Notes: generated by a model from the sequence alone, not told the origin. Counted from the first letter of the stretch, positions 1-8,603 are shown. The stretch: 47,741 bases of DNA from an uncultured Pseudomonadota bacterium (GCA_937123825.1 CAKZKQ010000724.1:1-47741), one strand, 5' to 3'. Program-made: numbers and translations.

Positions 1-820
1 TGGTCTCACAGACATCGCCCTCGAAGCCCTCGGGGCAGTCGCATGTGAACTCGGCAACCCCATCGGTGCAGGTGCCGTCGTTTTGGCAAGGGTCACCGGC
101 ACAATCGTCGATGTTGGTTTCACACGCGTCGCCTTCAAAGCCCTCGGGGCACTGGCAGGTGAAGCTGGCGACGCCGTCGACACAAACGCTGCCGTTTTGG
201 CAGGCGTCGTTGCCCTCGCAGTCGTCGATGTTGGTTTCACAGACGTCGCCTTCAAAGCCCTCGGGACAGTCACAGGTGAATTCTGCGACGCCGTCGGTGC
301 AAACGCCGTCATTTTGGCAGGGATCGCCGGCGCAATCGTCAATGTTGGTCTCACAGACATCGCCCTCGAAGCCCTCGGGGCAGTCGCATGTGAACTCGGC
401 AACCCCATCGGTGCAGGTGCCGCCGTTTTGGCAGGGTTCGCCGGCACAATCGTCGGTGTTGGTCTCACACGCGTCGCCTTCAAAGCCTTCAGGACAGTCG
501 CAAGTGAAGCTGGCGACACCATCGGTGCAGGTGCCGCCGTTCTGGCAGGGCTCATCAGCGCAGTCGTCGATGTTTGTGTCGCAGGTGTCTCCCTCGAAGC
601 CCTCGGGGCAGTCGCAGGTGAATTCTGCGATGCCGTCGGTGCAAACGCCACCGTTCTGGCAGGGCTCATCGGCGCAGTCGTCGATGTTGGTTTCGCATGT
701 GTCGCCTTCGAAGCCTTCGGGGCATTCACAGGTGAACGTTTGCCCTTCGCTGGTGCAGGTGCCTTCGTTTTGGCAGGGGGCATCGTCGCAGGGGTCGCCA
801 GGGTCGTTGTTGAGGTCGTT
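1..820. repeat. Tandem repeat of about 115 bp coding for EGF units
   Basis: Seven copies of a roughly 114-117 bp unit can be phased on the GTTTTGGCAGG-like core (reverse complement of CQN), at about 80, 193, 310, 424, 539, 654 and 768. A higher-order copy is also present: bases 1-77 are identical to bases 346-422, exactly three units apart. The repetition keeps long shadow frames open on the plus strand, which are not genes. Confidence 0.85.
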
Positions 821-1054
821 GTTTTGGTCGTTGTTGAGATCGTTGTTGGTGTCGTTGTTGACTTCGCTCTGGGGCAGGCAGGTGTTGTTGAAGCACTCAA
901 GCCCGTCGTTGCACGTTGAGTTGGGGTAGCAGGTGCAGGCCAGGTCGCCCACAGTGCACGCCGATTCAGAGCCGTCGCCGCCACCATCACCGCTGCAAGC
1001 CACCAGGCCGCAGCACATGGCCAGCATGGCCCACTTCCAGATTCTCCCCATCAT
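1..1054 (-). CDS. EGF-repeat lipoprotein, C-terminus beyond the left edge
   Basis: The frame is open from an ATG at 1054 (a second ATG follows directly) to the window edge, 351 codons without a stop. The N-terminus is a short lipoprotein signal with lipobox LVAC, then a Cys-rich stretch and an Asn/Asp spacer (NNDTNNDLNNDQ...), then seven complete EGF-like units of about 38 residues and part of an eighth. A unit reads CADEPCQNGGTC-TDGVASFTCDC-PEGFEGDTC, with six cysteines. Several units fit the Asx-hydroxylation pattern C-x-[DN]-x4-[FY]-x-C-x-C known from calcium-binding EGF modules of Notch-type proteins. A GGGAG sequence lies about 6 bases before the ATG. The protein is probably an extended, outer-membrane-anchored adhesion or recognition protein; ligand and full length cannot be seen. 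It is the last gene of the run behind the FHA-sigma54 activator. Confidence 0.85.
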   Translation of the reverse strand, partial: MMGRIWKWAMLAMCCGLVACSGDGGGDGSESACTVGDLACTCYPNSTCNDGLECFNNTCLPQSEVNNDTNNDLNNDQNNDLNNDPGDPCDDAPCQNEGTCTSEGQTFTCECPEGFEGDTCETNIDDCADEPCQNGGVCTDGIAEFTCDCPEGFEGDTCDTNIDDCADEPCQNGGTCTDGVASFTCDCPEGFEGDACETNTDDCAGEPCQNGGTCTDGVAEFTCDCPEGFEGDVCETNIDDCAGDPCQNDGVCTDGVAEFTCDCPEGFEGDVCETNIDDCEGNDACQNGSVCVDGVASFTCQCPEGFEGDACETNIDDCAGDPCQNDGTCTDGVAEFTCDCPEGFEGDVCET

Positions 1055-1200
1055 CCTCGTCTCCCAATGCGTGTTTGACCTGCACAGACATCGCCATCAA
1101 GACGAGCCGCGCAGGTGCATAGAGCATTGGACGTGCCAGGTTTTAGAAGAAGTGGTTGAGGCCGATGAACGCGGGGTTGGTGTTGAGGCTGGGGGTTCGC

Positions 1201-1220
1201 TGTACAAGGGGGATTGTACA
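1201..1220. promoter_or_regulatory. Perfect inverted repeat TGTACAA-N6-TTGTACA
   Basis: Two 7-base arms (1201-1207 and 1214-1220) flank the spacer GGGGGA in the 182-base gap between the two lipoprotein genes, just behind the stop at 1237. There is no T-run on either side, so it looks more like a protein-binding site or an RNA processing hairpin than an intrinsic terminator. The binding partner is unknown. Confidence 0.35.
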
Positions 1221-1236
1221 GTTGCGCAGCACAGCT

Positions 1237-1890
1237 TCAGTTGCGGATGTCTCGGCAGATGCCGTCTTCCTCATCGCACTCTTGATCATCCTGACATTCC
1301 TGTGCGGTCTGGCAGGAGGGGGTGCATGCGTTGCCTCTGCTGTGTTCAAAGCAGATGCAGGGTCCGCTGGTGTCCGGGGGGCAAGAGCCTCGCTCCTGGC
1401 AGTCGTCGTCGGTCTCGCAGGTTCGCGGTCCCATGTCGTTGTTGCGGTCGTCGTCTGCGTCTCGATCGGGTGGATCTGCGTCTGGGGGTTGAGGCGCGTC
1501 TTCTTGGACCGCGTCTTCTTCGTCCGCGTCAGGGTCTTGGGCGTCTTCGGGGTCTTGAATGTCTTCAGGACCGTCGGCGTCTTCTTGCGGCGGATCGGCG
1601 TCTTCTTCCCCGAGGTCATCGGCGGCGTCTTCGGCCTGTGCGTCTTGCGGGTCGTTGTTGTCGCCTGCGTCCGGGGAGGGCGGCAGCGTTTGGCATTGGC
1701 AGATGCCGTAGCTTTGCCCATCGTCCTGGCAAGTCTGCGCGCCTTCAAGGCCATTGGTGCACGTGCAGGCGCGCGTTTCGCCCGCCACGCAGGTCTCGGC
1801 CTCGGGTTCGGGTGCAGGTTCGGCGTCGTCCTGGCAGCCCATCAGGCTGACGGCGCCCATCAACAAGGCCAGCACAATCCATGTTCTCAT
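1237..1890 (-). CDS. Cys-rich acidic lipoprotein of unknown function
   Basis: A 217-residue protein starting at ATG 1890 with the lipoprotein signal MRTWIVLALLMGAVSLMGC. A GTG start at 1911 would add seven residues, but the ATG has a GCGAGG about 8 bases upstream and gives a clean signal peptide. The mature protein has a small Cys cluster (CVAGETRACTCTNGLEGAQTC), a long Asp/Glu/Pro stalk of about 90 residues with PED/DPED repeats, and a C-terminal Cys-rich domain (CETDDDCQERGSC...CICFEH...CTPSCQTAQEC). The layout matches the lipoprotein at 36451-38298. The gene starts 17 bases after the stop of the FHA-sigma54 activator, so the two are probably co-transcribed. It is probably surface exposed; no enzymatic motif is visible. 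Confidence 0.8.
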   Translation of the reverse strand: MRTWIVLALLMGAVSLMGCQDDAEPAPEPEAETCVAGETRACTCTNGLEGAQTCQDDGQSYGICQCQTLPPSPDAGDNNDPQDAQAEDAADDLGEEDADPPQEDADGPEDIQDPEDAQDPDADEEDAVQEDAPQPPDADPPDRDADDDRNNDMGPRTCETDDDCQERGSCPPDTSGPCICFEHSRGNACTPSCQTAQECQDDQECDEEDGICRDIRN

Positions 1891-1907
1891 GATGAACCTC
1901 GCCTTGG

Positions 1908-3515
1908 TCACGTCCTTGGAATCCCAAATTGCTTCATCAGCCGGATGAAGGTCGTGCGCGACATCGACAGCGCCTGAGCGGCGCGGACCTGGTTGGCGCC
2001 GTTTTGCTCAAAGATGTCGCTGAGCGTCCGTGCGACGTCTGTTCTGACGCGCTCGACAAAGGCTTCGGTGTTCTCCGAAGGGGCCTGGGCGGCGACTTTG
2101 CCCAGGATCAGCAGCCGCTCCAGGGTCTTGCGCGCCACGCCCAGGGCAGTGGCCAGTTGAAGCTGCGCTTCGCGTTCAATGGCGCACTGGGGATCAAAGT
2201 TCTGGGGGCCTGGGGTCGCGACCGGCGTATGAGCCGGTGCAGACCGCACCGGCGCGCCCGGACCAAGCAGCGCCTCGGGCACCACAAAAGGCCCATCATG
2301 CAGGTTCTCCCGCACGGTCTGGTCCACCAGGTTTTGCAGCTCCCGGATGTTGCCGCGCCAGGGTTGACGCAACAAACTGAGCACAAACGCCATCGGGATC
2401 CATGGCCGCTTGGCGCGCACGTCCCACAGGCGCTCAAGCTCAGGGTGATCCTGGCGACTGCGGCTGAGGAAGTGCACAAAGAGCATGGGCACGTCAAAGC
2501 GCCGCTCGGCCAGCGGCGGCACGTTGAGCGTGTGGGCGGCGATGCGGAAGTAAAAATCCGGACGCAGCCGCCCCTTGCTCATTTCTTCTTCCGGGTCGCG
2601 GTTGGTGGCCGCCACCAGGCAGGCGCTGACCGGCACGGTGCTGCGCGCACCCACCGGGGTCAGCTTGCGCTCTTGCAAGACCCGCAGCAGCTTGGCCTGG
2701 GTCACCATGGGCAGCTCGCCAAGTTCATCCAAAAAAAGCGTCCCACCACCGGCTTGCAGAAAATAGCCGTCTCGATCGGCGTCTGCGCCGGTAAAAGCCC
2801 CCTTCTTGTGCCCAAAAAAGAGGCTCTCGGCCAAATGTTCGGGCACAGCGGCGCAGTTGACGGGGATAAAGGGAGACTTGCCCCGGTTGCGCTGGGCGTG
2901 CAGCGCCTTGGCCACCAGTTCTTTGCCGGCACCCGTGGGCCCAAGCACAAACGCGGGCTTGTCCAGCTTGGCGATCTGCGCCAACGCGTCCCGCAGCGCC
3001 CAGACCCCGTCGCTCTCACCCACCATCTCCATGCGATCTTCGTGCGGAGGACGCCACTGGGCCAACTCCAGGCGCAACAAGATGCGGTTGCCCAGCGCCA
3101 CAATGGCGCCCGGCTCAAGGCGCGTCAGGCCTGTCAGCGATTGAAGCCCGCCCTGCGCGCTTTGCGCCGTCAGGTCAATCAAGACCAGCGCCCGCTTGTT
3201 GGAGGAGAGCGGGGCGACCTCAAAGCGGCCAAAGTGCGCATCCCAACGGATCTTGAACTGCTGGCGGCTGGTGTAGGGGTCGCTCAGCGGCCCGCCCTGG
3301 ATCGAAGGCAGCGGCGCCACAAAACCAGGTCCGGTGCGGCCCACATCGACCCAGTTGCCCTTTTCCAGGACGTGGGGCGGCGTGGAGGCGCCGATAAAAG
3401 ACGGGTCTGGGTGAAAGAGCACCGTCATGCGCGGCTGCAAGACCGATTTCTGAGAGTCTTGTCCCGGCAGGCGCCAGAGATCATCGTCTTGGTCGGGTTG
3501 GAGGGTTTGGTCCAT
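1908..3515 (-). CDS. FHA-domain sigma-54-dependent transcription activator
   Basis: A 535-residue enhancer-binding protein. Residues about 55-150 look like a divergent FHA domain (VGR at 58-60, TSRQQFKI near 82-89, then EPGAIVALGNRILLRLE). FHA domains bind phospho-threonine, so the input signal is probably Ser/Thr phosphorylation. Residues about 165-400 are the AAA+ sigma-54 contact module, with Walker A GPTGAGKE (192-199), the sigma-54 loop GAFTGA (239-244) and Walker B TLFLDEL (259-265). The last 30 residues form a Fis-type helix-turn-helix (NQVRAAQALSMSRTTFIRLM). All parts needed for ATP-driven activation are present. The gene lies downstream, on the same strand, of a Ser/Thr kinase operon and directly before two lipoprotein genes that may be its targets. 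I found no convincing GG-N10-GC promoter nearby. Confidence 0.92.
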   Translation of the reverse strand: MDQTLQPDQDDDLWRLPGQDSQKSVLQPRMTVLFHPDPSFIGASTPPHVLEKGNWVDVGRTGPGFVAPLPSIQGGPLSDPYTSRQQFKIRWDAHFGRFEVAPLSSNKRALVLIDLTAQSAQGGLQSLTGLTRLEPGAIVALGNRILLRLELAQWRPPHEDRMEMVGESDGVWALRDALAQIAKLDKPAFVLGPTGAGKELVAKALHAQRNRGKSPFIPVNCAAVPEHLAESLFFGHKKGAFTGADADRDGYFLQAGGGTLFLDELGELPMVTQAKLLRVLQERKLTPVGARSTVPVSACLVAATNRDPEEEMSKGRLRPDFYFRIAAHTLNVPPLAERRFDVPMLFVHFLSRSRQDHPELERLWDVRAKRPWIPMAFVLSLLRQPWRGNIRELQNLVDQTVRENLHDGPFVVPEALLGPGAPVRSAPAHTPVATPGPQNFDPQCAIEREAQLQLATALGVARKTLERLLILGKVAAQAPSENTEAFVERVRTDVARTLSDIFEQNGANQVRAAQALSMSRTTFIRLMKQFGIPRT

Positions 3516-3807
3516 GATTGATCGGTGGTGTCAGGTCCCTGTGTCCAGTGATCCGTATCGGTCGGTCTGCGCGATGCCTTATCTAAACCCACAAACGGCT
3601 TGAAAACCAGTCTTCAGTCCGTGCCTGTCAAGCGCGCGATCTTCACCGCGTCATGGACGTGATGAGCGCACCGGACCCTCGCGGAGGCGGCATAAGAGCA
3701 CACCCAGACAGGTCGTTCAACGTCACACGCTCGCCCCACACAAAGATCGACAGGAGATGTTGGGCGATCGCCGCCATATGGAAGGGTGAGGCGTTGTTGG
3801 TGCGAGG

Positions 3808-6402
3808 TCAAGGCGCGGTGGTGCGTTCGCATCCAGGGTTGTCGCTGGCCAACTCGGTGTTGGGGCACCGCGTGGTCTCAGAGATGGTGGAGCGGTTGCG
3901 CCAGTTGTCAGGCAAGACGGCGTGGGAGAGGTCAGCGCCAGAGAAGTTGACGTCTTGGAAGGTCGAGCCGGTGAAGTCGGCGTGGGTGAGGTTGGCCTGG
4001 GAGAAGTCGACTTCGTTCAGCGACGCTTCCAGGAAGCTGGCCCGAAAAAGGTCGGCGCGCAGGAACTCATCCCCGTAAAAGACAATGTGGCGCCACCAGG
4101 TGTGGGGCATGATGGCGTCGTGCCAGACGCTTCTGTGGGAACTGTCGCCCTCAAAGGTGCTGTGGGAGAAGTCGGCACGCTTCAGCTCGGCCAGCTCAAA
4201 CCTGGAGCCGGTCAGATCGCAGTATGTCAGGACGGCGTCCGAGAGGTTGGCCTGGGAGAAGCTGCCGCCCAGGCGCGCTTCAAAGCCGCGGACTTGCTGG
4301 AGGTTGGTGCCCCACATCCTGCCGGTGACGGTGCCGTGTGAGATGTCTGCTTGGGTAAAGTCGGCGCTTTCCCAATACGCGCCTGCGCCGCGGACACCGA
4401 CCATGTTGGCGTTTCTAAGGTTGGTGCTGCCCATGAGGGCGTTCTCAAGCACGGCCCCCGAGAGGTTGGCGCTGGTGAAATCGACCCCGCCCATTCTGAT
4501 GCTGGTCATCAAAGCGCCCGAGAGGTTGGTCAGGCGCATGGACGAGGTTTCGCCATTGTCTTCCTGCATGTCGAGTCTGTGCAGGTTGGCGTTGACCAGC
4601 GAAGCCCGATCCAGGTTTGCGCCGGGCATGAAGGCGGCCTGGAGTGAGGCGCCGTTGAGTTGGGCCTCGCGGAAATCGGCCCCGTTGGCTTCGATTTCAT
4701 CAAGGTTGGCGCCGTTGAGGACGGTCCGCTCAAAATCGGCCCCCTGGAGCCTGCTCTTGCTCAAATTGGCGTCGGTGAGGTTGGCGTGTGCGAAGTTGGC
4801 CCCCGGCAGGGTGATGTTGATGCACTGGGCCTCGGGGGCGGTGTCGCATATGTCGGTTTGTGCCGCGTCGAGGTGTCCGCCGCAAGTGTTGCCGTTGTCA
4901 TCTGAGAAGGTGCCGTCGGGGCAGATGGTCTGGTCCCATTGTGCTTGGAAGATGTCGGCGTCGGTCAAATCGGCGCCGTTGAGGTTGGCCCGATAGAGGT
5001 CGACGCTGCTGAAGCTCGCCTCCCGCATGTTGGCGTCGGTGAGGTTGGCGTGGGAAAGGTCGCAGCGGATGATGTTGGTGTCTTCAAAGTTGGCACTGAT
5101 AAGATTGGCGTAACGCAAGTCTGTGTTGGAGATGGCCCGGTGAGAGCAGTCGGCGCCGGGGGAGGCGTTGCATTGTTCTGAACCGTCGTGTTCAAGGTGC
5201 CCGCCGCAGGTGTTGCCGTTGTCGTCCGAGAGGGTGCCGTCGGGGCAGAGGGTTTGGGACCAGGTGATGTCGCCCAGCGTGGCCTGGTTGGTGATGGCCA
5301 GGATGAGTTGTGTTTGGGTGAGGTTTGCGCCGGTGAGGTCTGCGCGGGTGAGGTCGGCACCGTTGAGGCTGGTGCCGGTGAGGTTGGCGCCGGTCAGGTT
5401 GGTGTCGGTGAGGTTTGCGCTTGACAGGTCGGCCCCCGAGAGGTTTGCGCCGCGCAGATCCAGGCCGCTTAAGTCCAGTCTGGCGCAGTTGGCCTCGGGT
5501 TGGATGTCACAGGCCAGCGGTTGCAGGCTCAGGTGTCCGCCGCAGGTGTTGCCGTTGTCGTTGGAGTTGGTGCCATCGGGGCAGCGCGTCTGATTCCACC
5601 CTACACCATCCAGGATGGCATCAGTGAGGTTGGCGTTGGTCAGGTCGACGTCGGTCAGGTCAGCGCCTGCCAGGTTGGCGCGCGCCAGCGTGGCGCCGTT
5701 GAGCAAGGCGCCTTCAAGGAGCGCCTTGCTCAGATCGGCGTCTGAGAGGTTGGACTGTGCCAGGTTGGCGTAACGCAGATCTTCGCCCGAGAGGTTTGTG
5801 CCTGAGCAGCCGATCGAGGGGCGCACATTGCAAGGCAAGCCCACCGGCGAGAGGTGTCCACCACAAGAGCCGCCGTTGGTGGTGCTGCGGGTGCCGTCGG
5901 GGCAGATGGTGTCTGACCAGTCGATGTGTGTCAGCGTGGTTGCGGCGAGGTTGGCGCCGGTGAGGTTGGCGTTGAGCAGTGTGGCGTCGGTGAGGTTGGC
6001 CCCGGCGAGGTTGGCCTGTGCCAGATCGGCGCCGGTCAGGTCGGCGCCGGTCAGGTCAGTGCCGGTCATCAGCGCTCGGTTGGCGGTGGTGTTGCGCAGC
6101 GTGGCAGCGGCGAGGTTTGCGTCGGTGAGGGTGGCGCTGGTCAAGTCGGCGCCGGTCAGGTCGGCCTGCGCCAGAACAGCCCCGGTGAGCTGGGCCTGGC
6201 GCAGGTTTTGTCCAGAGAGGTCGATGCCAGGGCACCGTGCGGGCGCGGTGTCCAGATCGCAGCGTTCGGCGTTGATGGCGTCGAGCCCTTCAAAGGTGTT
6301 GCAGGCTGTCAGCAGCGTTGTCATCAAGACCAGACCGAGTCCACTTAAAACGAGCCAGCGATGACGGCTCTCACAGTCGGTCTCTTTGTTGTCGGTGTTC
6401 AT
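3808..6402 (-). CDS. Giant pentapeptide-repeat lipoprotein with CPDG inserts (second copy)
   Basis: An 864-residue protein with an N-terminal membrane signal ending in lipobox LTAC, so predicted to be lipidated. The mature start (CNTFEGLDAINAERCDL) matches the neighbouring protein at 6399-8603, showing tandem duplication. Most of the chain is A(D/N)LxG/T pentapeptide repeats, which in this superfamily fold into a right-handed quadrilateral beta-helix. The repeats are interrupted about every 100 residues by a four-cysteine insert of the form W-x2-T-x-CPDGT-x8-CGGHL-x7-C-x5-C; four such inserts are visible (near nucleotides 5900, 5570, 5240 and 4920). The second half is a less regular pentapeptide stretch. 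ATG 6402 overlaps the upstream stop as ATGA. The signal peptide argues against a Qnr-like cytoplasmic gyrase protector. Ligand and role are unknown. Confidence 0.88.
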   Translation of the reverse strand: MNTDNKETDCESRHRWLVLSGLGLVLMTTLLTACNTFEGLDAINAERCDLDTAPARCPGIDLSGQNLRQAQLTGAVLAQADLTGADLTSATLTDANLAAATLRNTTANRALMTGTDLTGADLTGADLAQANLAGANLTDATLLNANLTGANLAATTLTHIDWSDTICPDGTRSTTNGGSCGGHLSPVGLPCNVRPSIGCSGTNLSGEDLRYANLAQSNLSDADLSKALLEGALLNGATLARANLAGADLTDVDLTNANLTDAILDGVGWNQTRCPDGTNSNDNGNTCGGHLSLQPLACDIQPEANCARLDLSGLDLRGANLSGADLSSANLTDTNLTGANLTGTSLNGADLTRADLTGANLTQTQLILAITNQATLGDITWSQTLCPDGTLSDDNGNTCGGHLEHDGSEQCNASPGADCSHRAISNTDLRYANLISANFEDTNIIRCDLSHANLTDANMREASFSSVDLYRANLNGADLTDADIFQAQWDQTICPDGTFSDDNGNTCGGHLDAAQTDICDTAPEAQCINITLPGANFAHANLTDANLSKSRLQGADFERTVLNGANLDEIEANGADFREAQLNGASLQAAFMPGANLDRASLVNANLHRLDMQEDNGETSSMRLTNLSGALMTSIRMGGVDFTSANLSGAVLENALMGSTNLRNANMVGVRGAGAYWESADFTQADISHGTVTGRMWGTNLQQVRGFEARLGGSFSQANLSDAVLTYCDLTGSRFELAELKRADFSHSTFEGDSSHRSVWHDAIMPHTWWRHIVFYGDEFLRADLFRASFLEASLNEVDFSQANLTHADFTGSTFQDVNFSGADLSHAVLPDNWRNRSTISETTRCPNTELASDNPGCERTTAP

Positions 6403-8603
6403 CGCAAATCCAACCCGCAGTCCGGGAATTGTTCGGCGGTGCGGCCGTCCGGGCAGATGGTTTGCCTGGACATGCGCGCGCGTTCCAGATTGGCACCGTC
6501 AAAATCAGCGCCGGTAAGGTTGGCGCTGGTGAAGTCGGCTTCAACAAATCGAGCCCCGGTCAAGTCGGCCCCGGACAGGTCTGCGCCTGTAAAATCGGCG
6601 CCGTCGGCGTCGGCACCGGCGAGGATTGCGCCGGTGAGGTTGGCGCTGATGAAGTTGACGTCTTTGAGGTCTGCGTCTTCAAAGTCTGCGTTGGTGAAGG
6701 AGGCGTCAAAGGCGTTGGCTTTGTGCAAATTGGCGCGCTCAAAGTTGGCGTTGTCAAAGATCCCCGTGGAGAGATCGGCCAGCAGGAGTTGGACATTTTG
6801 CAGGTCAGCGCCCGTCATATTGCATTGAGTAAGCACTGCGTTGGACAGATCAACACCGGCGAGGTTGGCGTCCATGGCCAGTGCCTGGCGCATGTCGGCG
6901 CGGATCAGCGTGGCGGCGGGCAGGCCGTCGGCGGCGTTAAAGCGCGTGCCGATCAACTGTGCTTGGACCAGCAGCGCGTTGGAGAGGTTTGCGCCGGCCA
7001 TGGTGGCGTTGTTGAAGCGGGCTTGTCCGGCGCGGGTGCGGTTGAGGGTGGCGCTGCGCAGATCGGCGCGCGCGAAGTTGGCGCTGCGCAGATCGGTGTG
7101 GCTGAGCCGCGCCTCACGAAGGTTGGAGCGTTCAAAGGAGGCGCCTTGGAGGTTGGCAAAGTCGTAGTTGGCGCCTTGCAGGTCCATTTCGAGGCAGGTG
7201 ATTGAGGGCGCAGACGGGCAGGTGGGGTTGGCCTCGGCGGTCAGGTGTCCGCCGCAGGTGTCGCCGTTGGGTTCGGGCTCTGTGCCGTCGGGGCAGATGG
7301 CGTTGGTCCAGGTGACGTCGATCAGCAGCGCGCCGGTGAGGTTTGCGCCGGTGAGGTCAGCGCGGCTCATGTCGGCGCGCGATGCGTCGGCCTCTGCAAA
7401 GCTGGTGTTCGAGAGGTTGGCCAGCTTGAAGGATGCCTCTCGCAGGAGGGCGCCTCGAAATTGTGCGCCTTGGAGGTTGGCGTAGCGCAGGTCTGCGTTG
7501 AGGAGGTCGGCGTTGCGGCACTGCGCCTCGGGCTTGGCGTCGCATTGCTCTCGGGTGGCCTGCTCCAGGTGTCCGCCGCAGGTGTTGCCATTGTCGTTGG
7601 AGTTGGTCCCGTCGGGGCAGCGCGTGTTGTCCCACACTGCGGCGATCATCGACGTCCCCAGCGACACGTCCAGTCCGCTGAGGTCAGCGTCGGAGAGGTC
7701 AGCACGGTCGAGGATGGCCGCAGACACGTTGGACTTGGAGAGGTTGGCGCCAGTGAGGTTGGCCTGTGTGAAGTCGGCGTTGATGAGGGTGGCTTCGGTG
7801 AGGTTGGCCTGGGGCAAGTGGGCAAAGCGCGCATCCCACCCATTGAGATCGGCGCCCTGGCAGTCGCCTCCCGGACCCAGCGGGCAAGGCAGTTGAGGCA
7901 GGAGGTGTCCGCCGCAGCTTTGGCCAAGGTTTTGGGCTGGGACACCGTCGGGACAAACGGCGTCGGTCCAGAGGGTGTTCTCCAGGACCACTTTGGTCAT
8001 GTCGGCGCCGGTGAAGTTTGCGCCGGCGAGGTTGGCGCCGGTGAGGTCAGCCTGGGTCATGTCGGCGCCGGTGAGGTTGGCGCTCTGTGCGTTGGCGTCG
8101 GTCATGTCGGCGCGCCTGAGTTTGGCGCCCGAGAGGTTTGCGAAGCGCAGATCGGCGCCGATGAGCGCGACGCGGTTGCAGTTGACCCCGGGGCCGACGG
8201 CGCAGTCGAGTCCCAACGGCGAGAGGTGTCCGCCACAGGAGTTGCCGTTGGCGGTGCTGCGGGTGCCATCTGGGCAGACGGTGTCAGACCAGTTGACGCC
8301 CTCCAGCGCGGTGTTTTGCAAGACGGCGCTGGTGAGGTTTGCGCCGACGAGGTTTGCGCCGCTGATGTCGGCGTCGGTCAGGTCGGCCAGGGTGATGTCG
8401 CAGCCGCGCAGGTCGGTGCCTGAGAGGTTTGCGCCGGTCAAATCGGTGCGGCGCAGATCAACGCCGCGCAGGTCGGCGCCGGGACACAAGACCGGTTGGC
8501 TGTTGAGGTCGCAGCGCTCGGCGTTGATGTCGTCGAGTGCTTCAAAGGTGTGGCAAGCGCCCAGCGATCCCACGAGCGCCAGCAACCACAAACTGTGTTT
8601 CAT
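6399..8603 (-). CDS. Giant pentapeptide-repeat lipoprotein with CPDG inserts (first copy)
   Basis: A 734-residue paralogue of the gene at 3808-6402. It starts at ATG 8603 (MKHSLWLLALVGSLGAC, lipobox LGAC); the GTG at 8606 is an alternative. A GGGGGG lies about 7 bases before the start. The start overlaps the stop of the TPR/PEGA gene as TGATG (or GTGA), so translation is probably coupled. Blocks of ADLTGANL-type pentapeptides alternate with four CPDG...CGGHL...C...C inserts, and the chain ends in a half insert (QTICPDGRTAEQFPDC) near the C-terminus. One insert is divergent (CPDGVPAQNLGQSCGGHL). Probably a rod-shaped outer-membrane lipoprotein; which face of the membrane it occupies is not evident. 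Confidence 0.88.
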   Translation of the reverse strand: MKHSLWLLALVGSLGACHTFEALDDINAERCDLNSQPVLCPGADLRGVDLRRTDLTGANLSGTDLRGCDITLADLTDADISGANLVGANLTSAVLQNTALEGVNWSDTVCPDGTRSTANGNSCGGHLSPLGLDCAVGPGVNCNRVALIGADLRFANLSGAKLRRADMTDANAQSANLTGADMTQADLTGANLAGANFTGADMTKVVLENTLWTDAVCPDGVPAQNLGQSCGGHLLPQLPCPLGPGGDCQGADLNGWDARFAHLPQANLTEATLINADFTQANLTGANLSKSNVSAAILDRADLSDADLSGLDVSLGTSMIAAVWDNTRCPDGTNSNDNGNTCGGHLEQATREQCDAKPEAQCRNADLLNADLRYANLQGAQFRGALLREASFKLANLSNTSFAEADASRADMSRADLTGANLTGALLIDVTWTNAICPDGTEPEPNGDTCGGHLTAEANPTCPSAPSITCLEMDLQGANYDFANLQGASFERSNLREARLSHTDLRSANFARADLRSATLNRTRAGQARFNNATMAGANLSNALLVQAQLIGTRFNAADGLPAATLIRADMRQALAMDANLAGVDLSNAVLTQCNMTGADLQNVQLLLADLSTGIFDNANFERANLHKANAFDASFTNADFEDADLKDVNFISANLTGAILAGADADGADFTGADLSGADLTGARFVEADFTSANLTGADFDGANLERARMSRQTICPDGRTAEQFPDCGLDLR

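Larger units (their letters stand above)
3808..8603. repeat. Pentapeptide coding repeats in two tandem paralogues
   Basis: Both genes consist of degenerate 15-base units (A-D/N-L-x-x), seen on the plus strand as recurring GAGGTTGGCG or GTCAGGTCGGC blocks. The repeats keep long plus-strand frames open, such as about 7245-8423; these are shadows. Cys-rich CPDG inserts recur at roughly 300-base intervals. Confidence 0.8.

Noticed and set aside
45..929. Long plus-strand open frames with SPSKPSG-like or GAGAVLAG-like repeats
   Set aside because: They are reverse shadows of the EGF-repeat gene; the minus frame has a signal peptide, a ribosome site and conserved cysteines.
3922..8423. Several long plus-strand frames in the pentapeptide region
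   Set aside because: The 15-base repeats on the minus strand keep the opposite frames open; the translations are low-complexity and have no start signals.
3808..8603. Qnr/MfpA-like gyrase protection proteins
   Set aside because: Both pentapeptide proteins have lipoprotein signals and Cys-rich inserts, so they should not act in the cytoplasm on gyrase.
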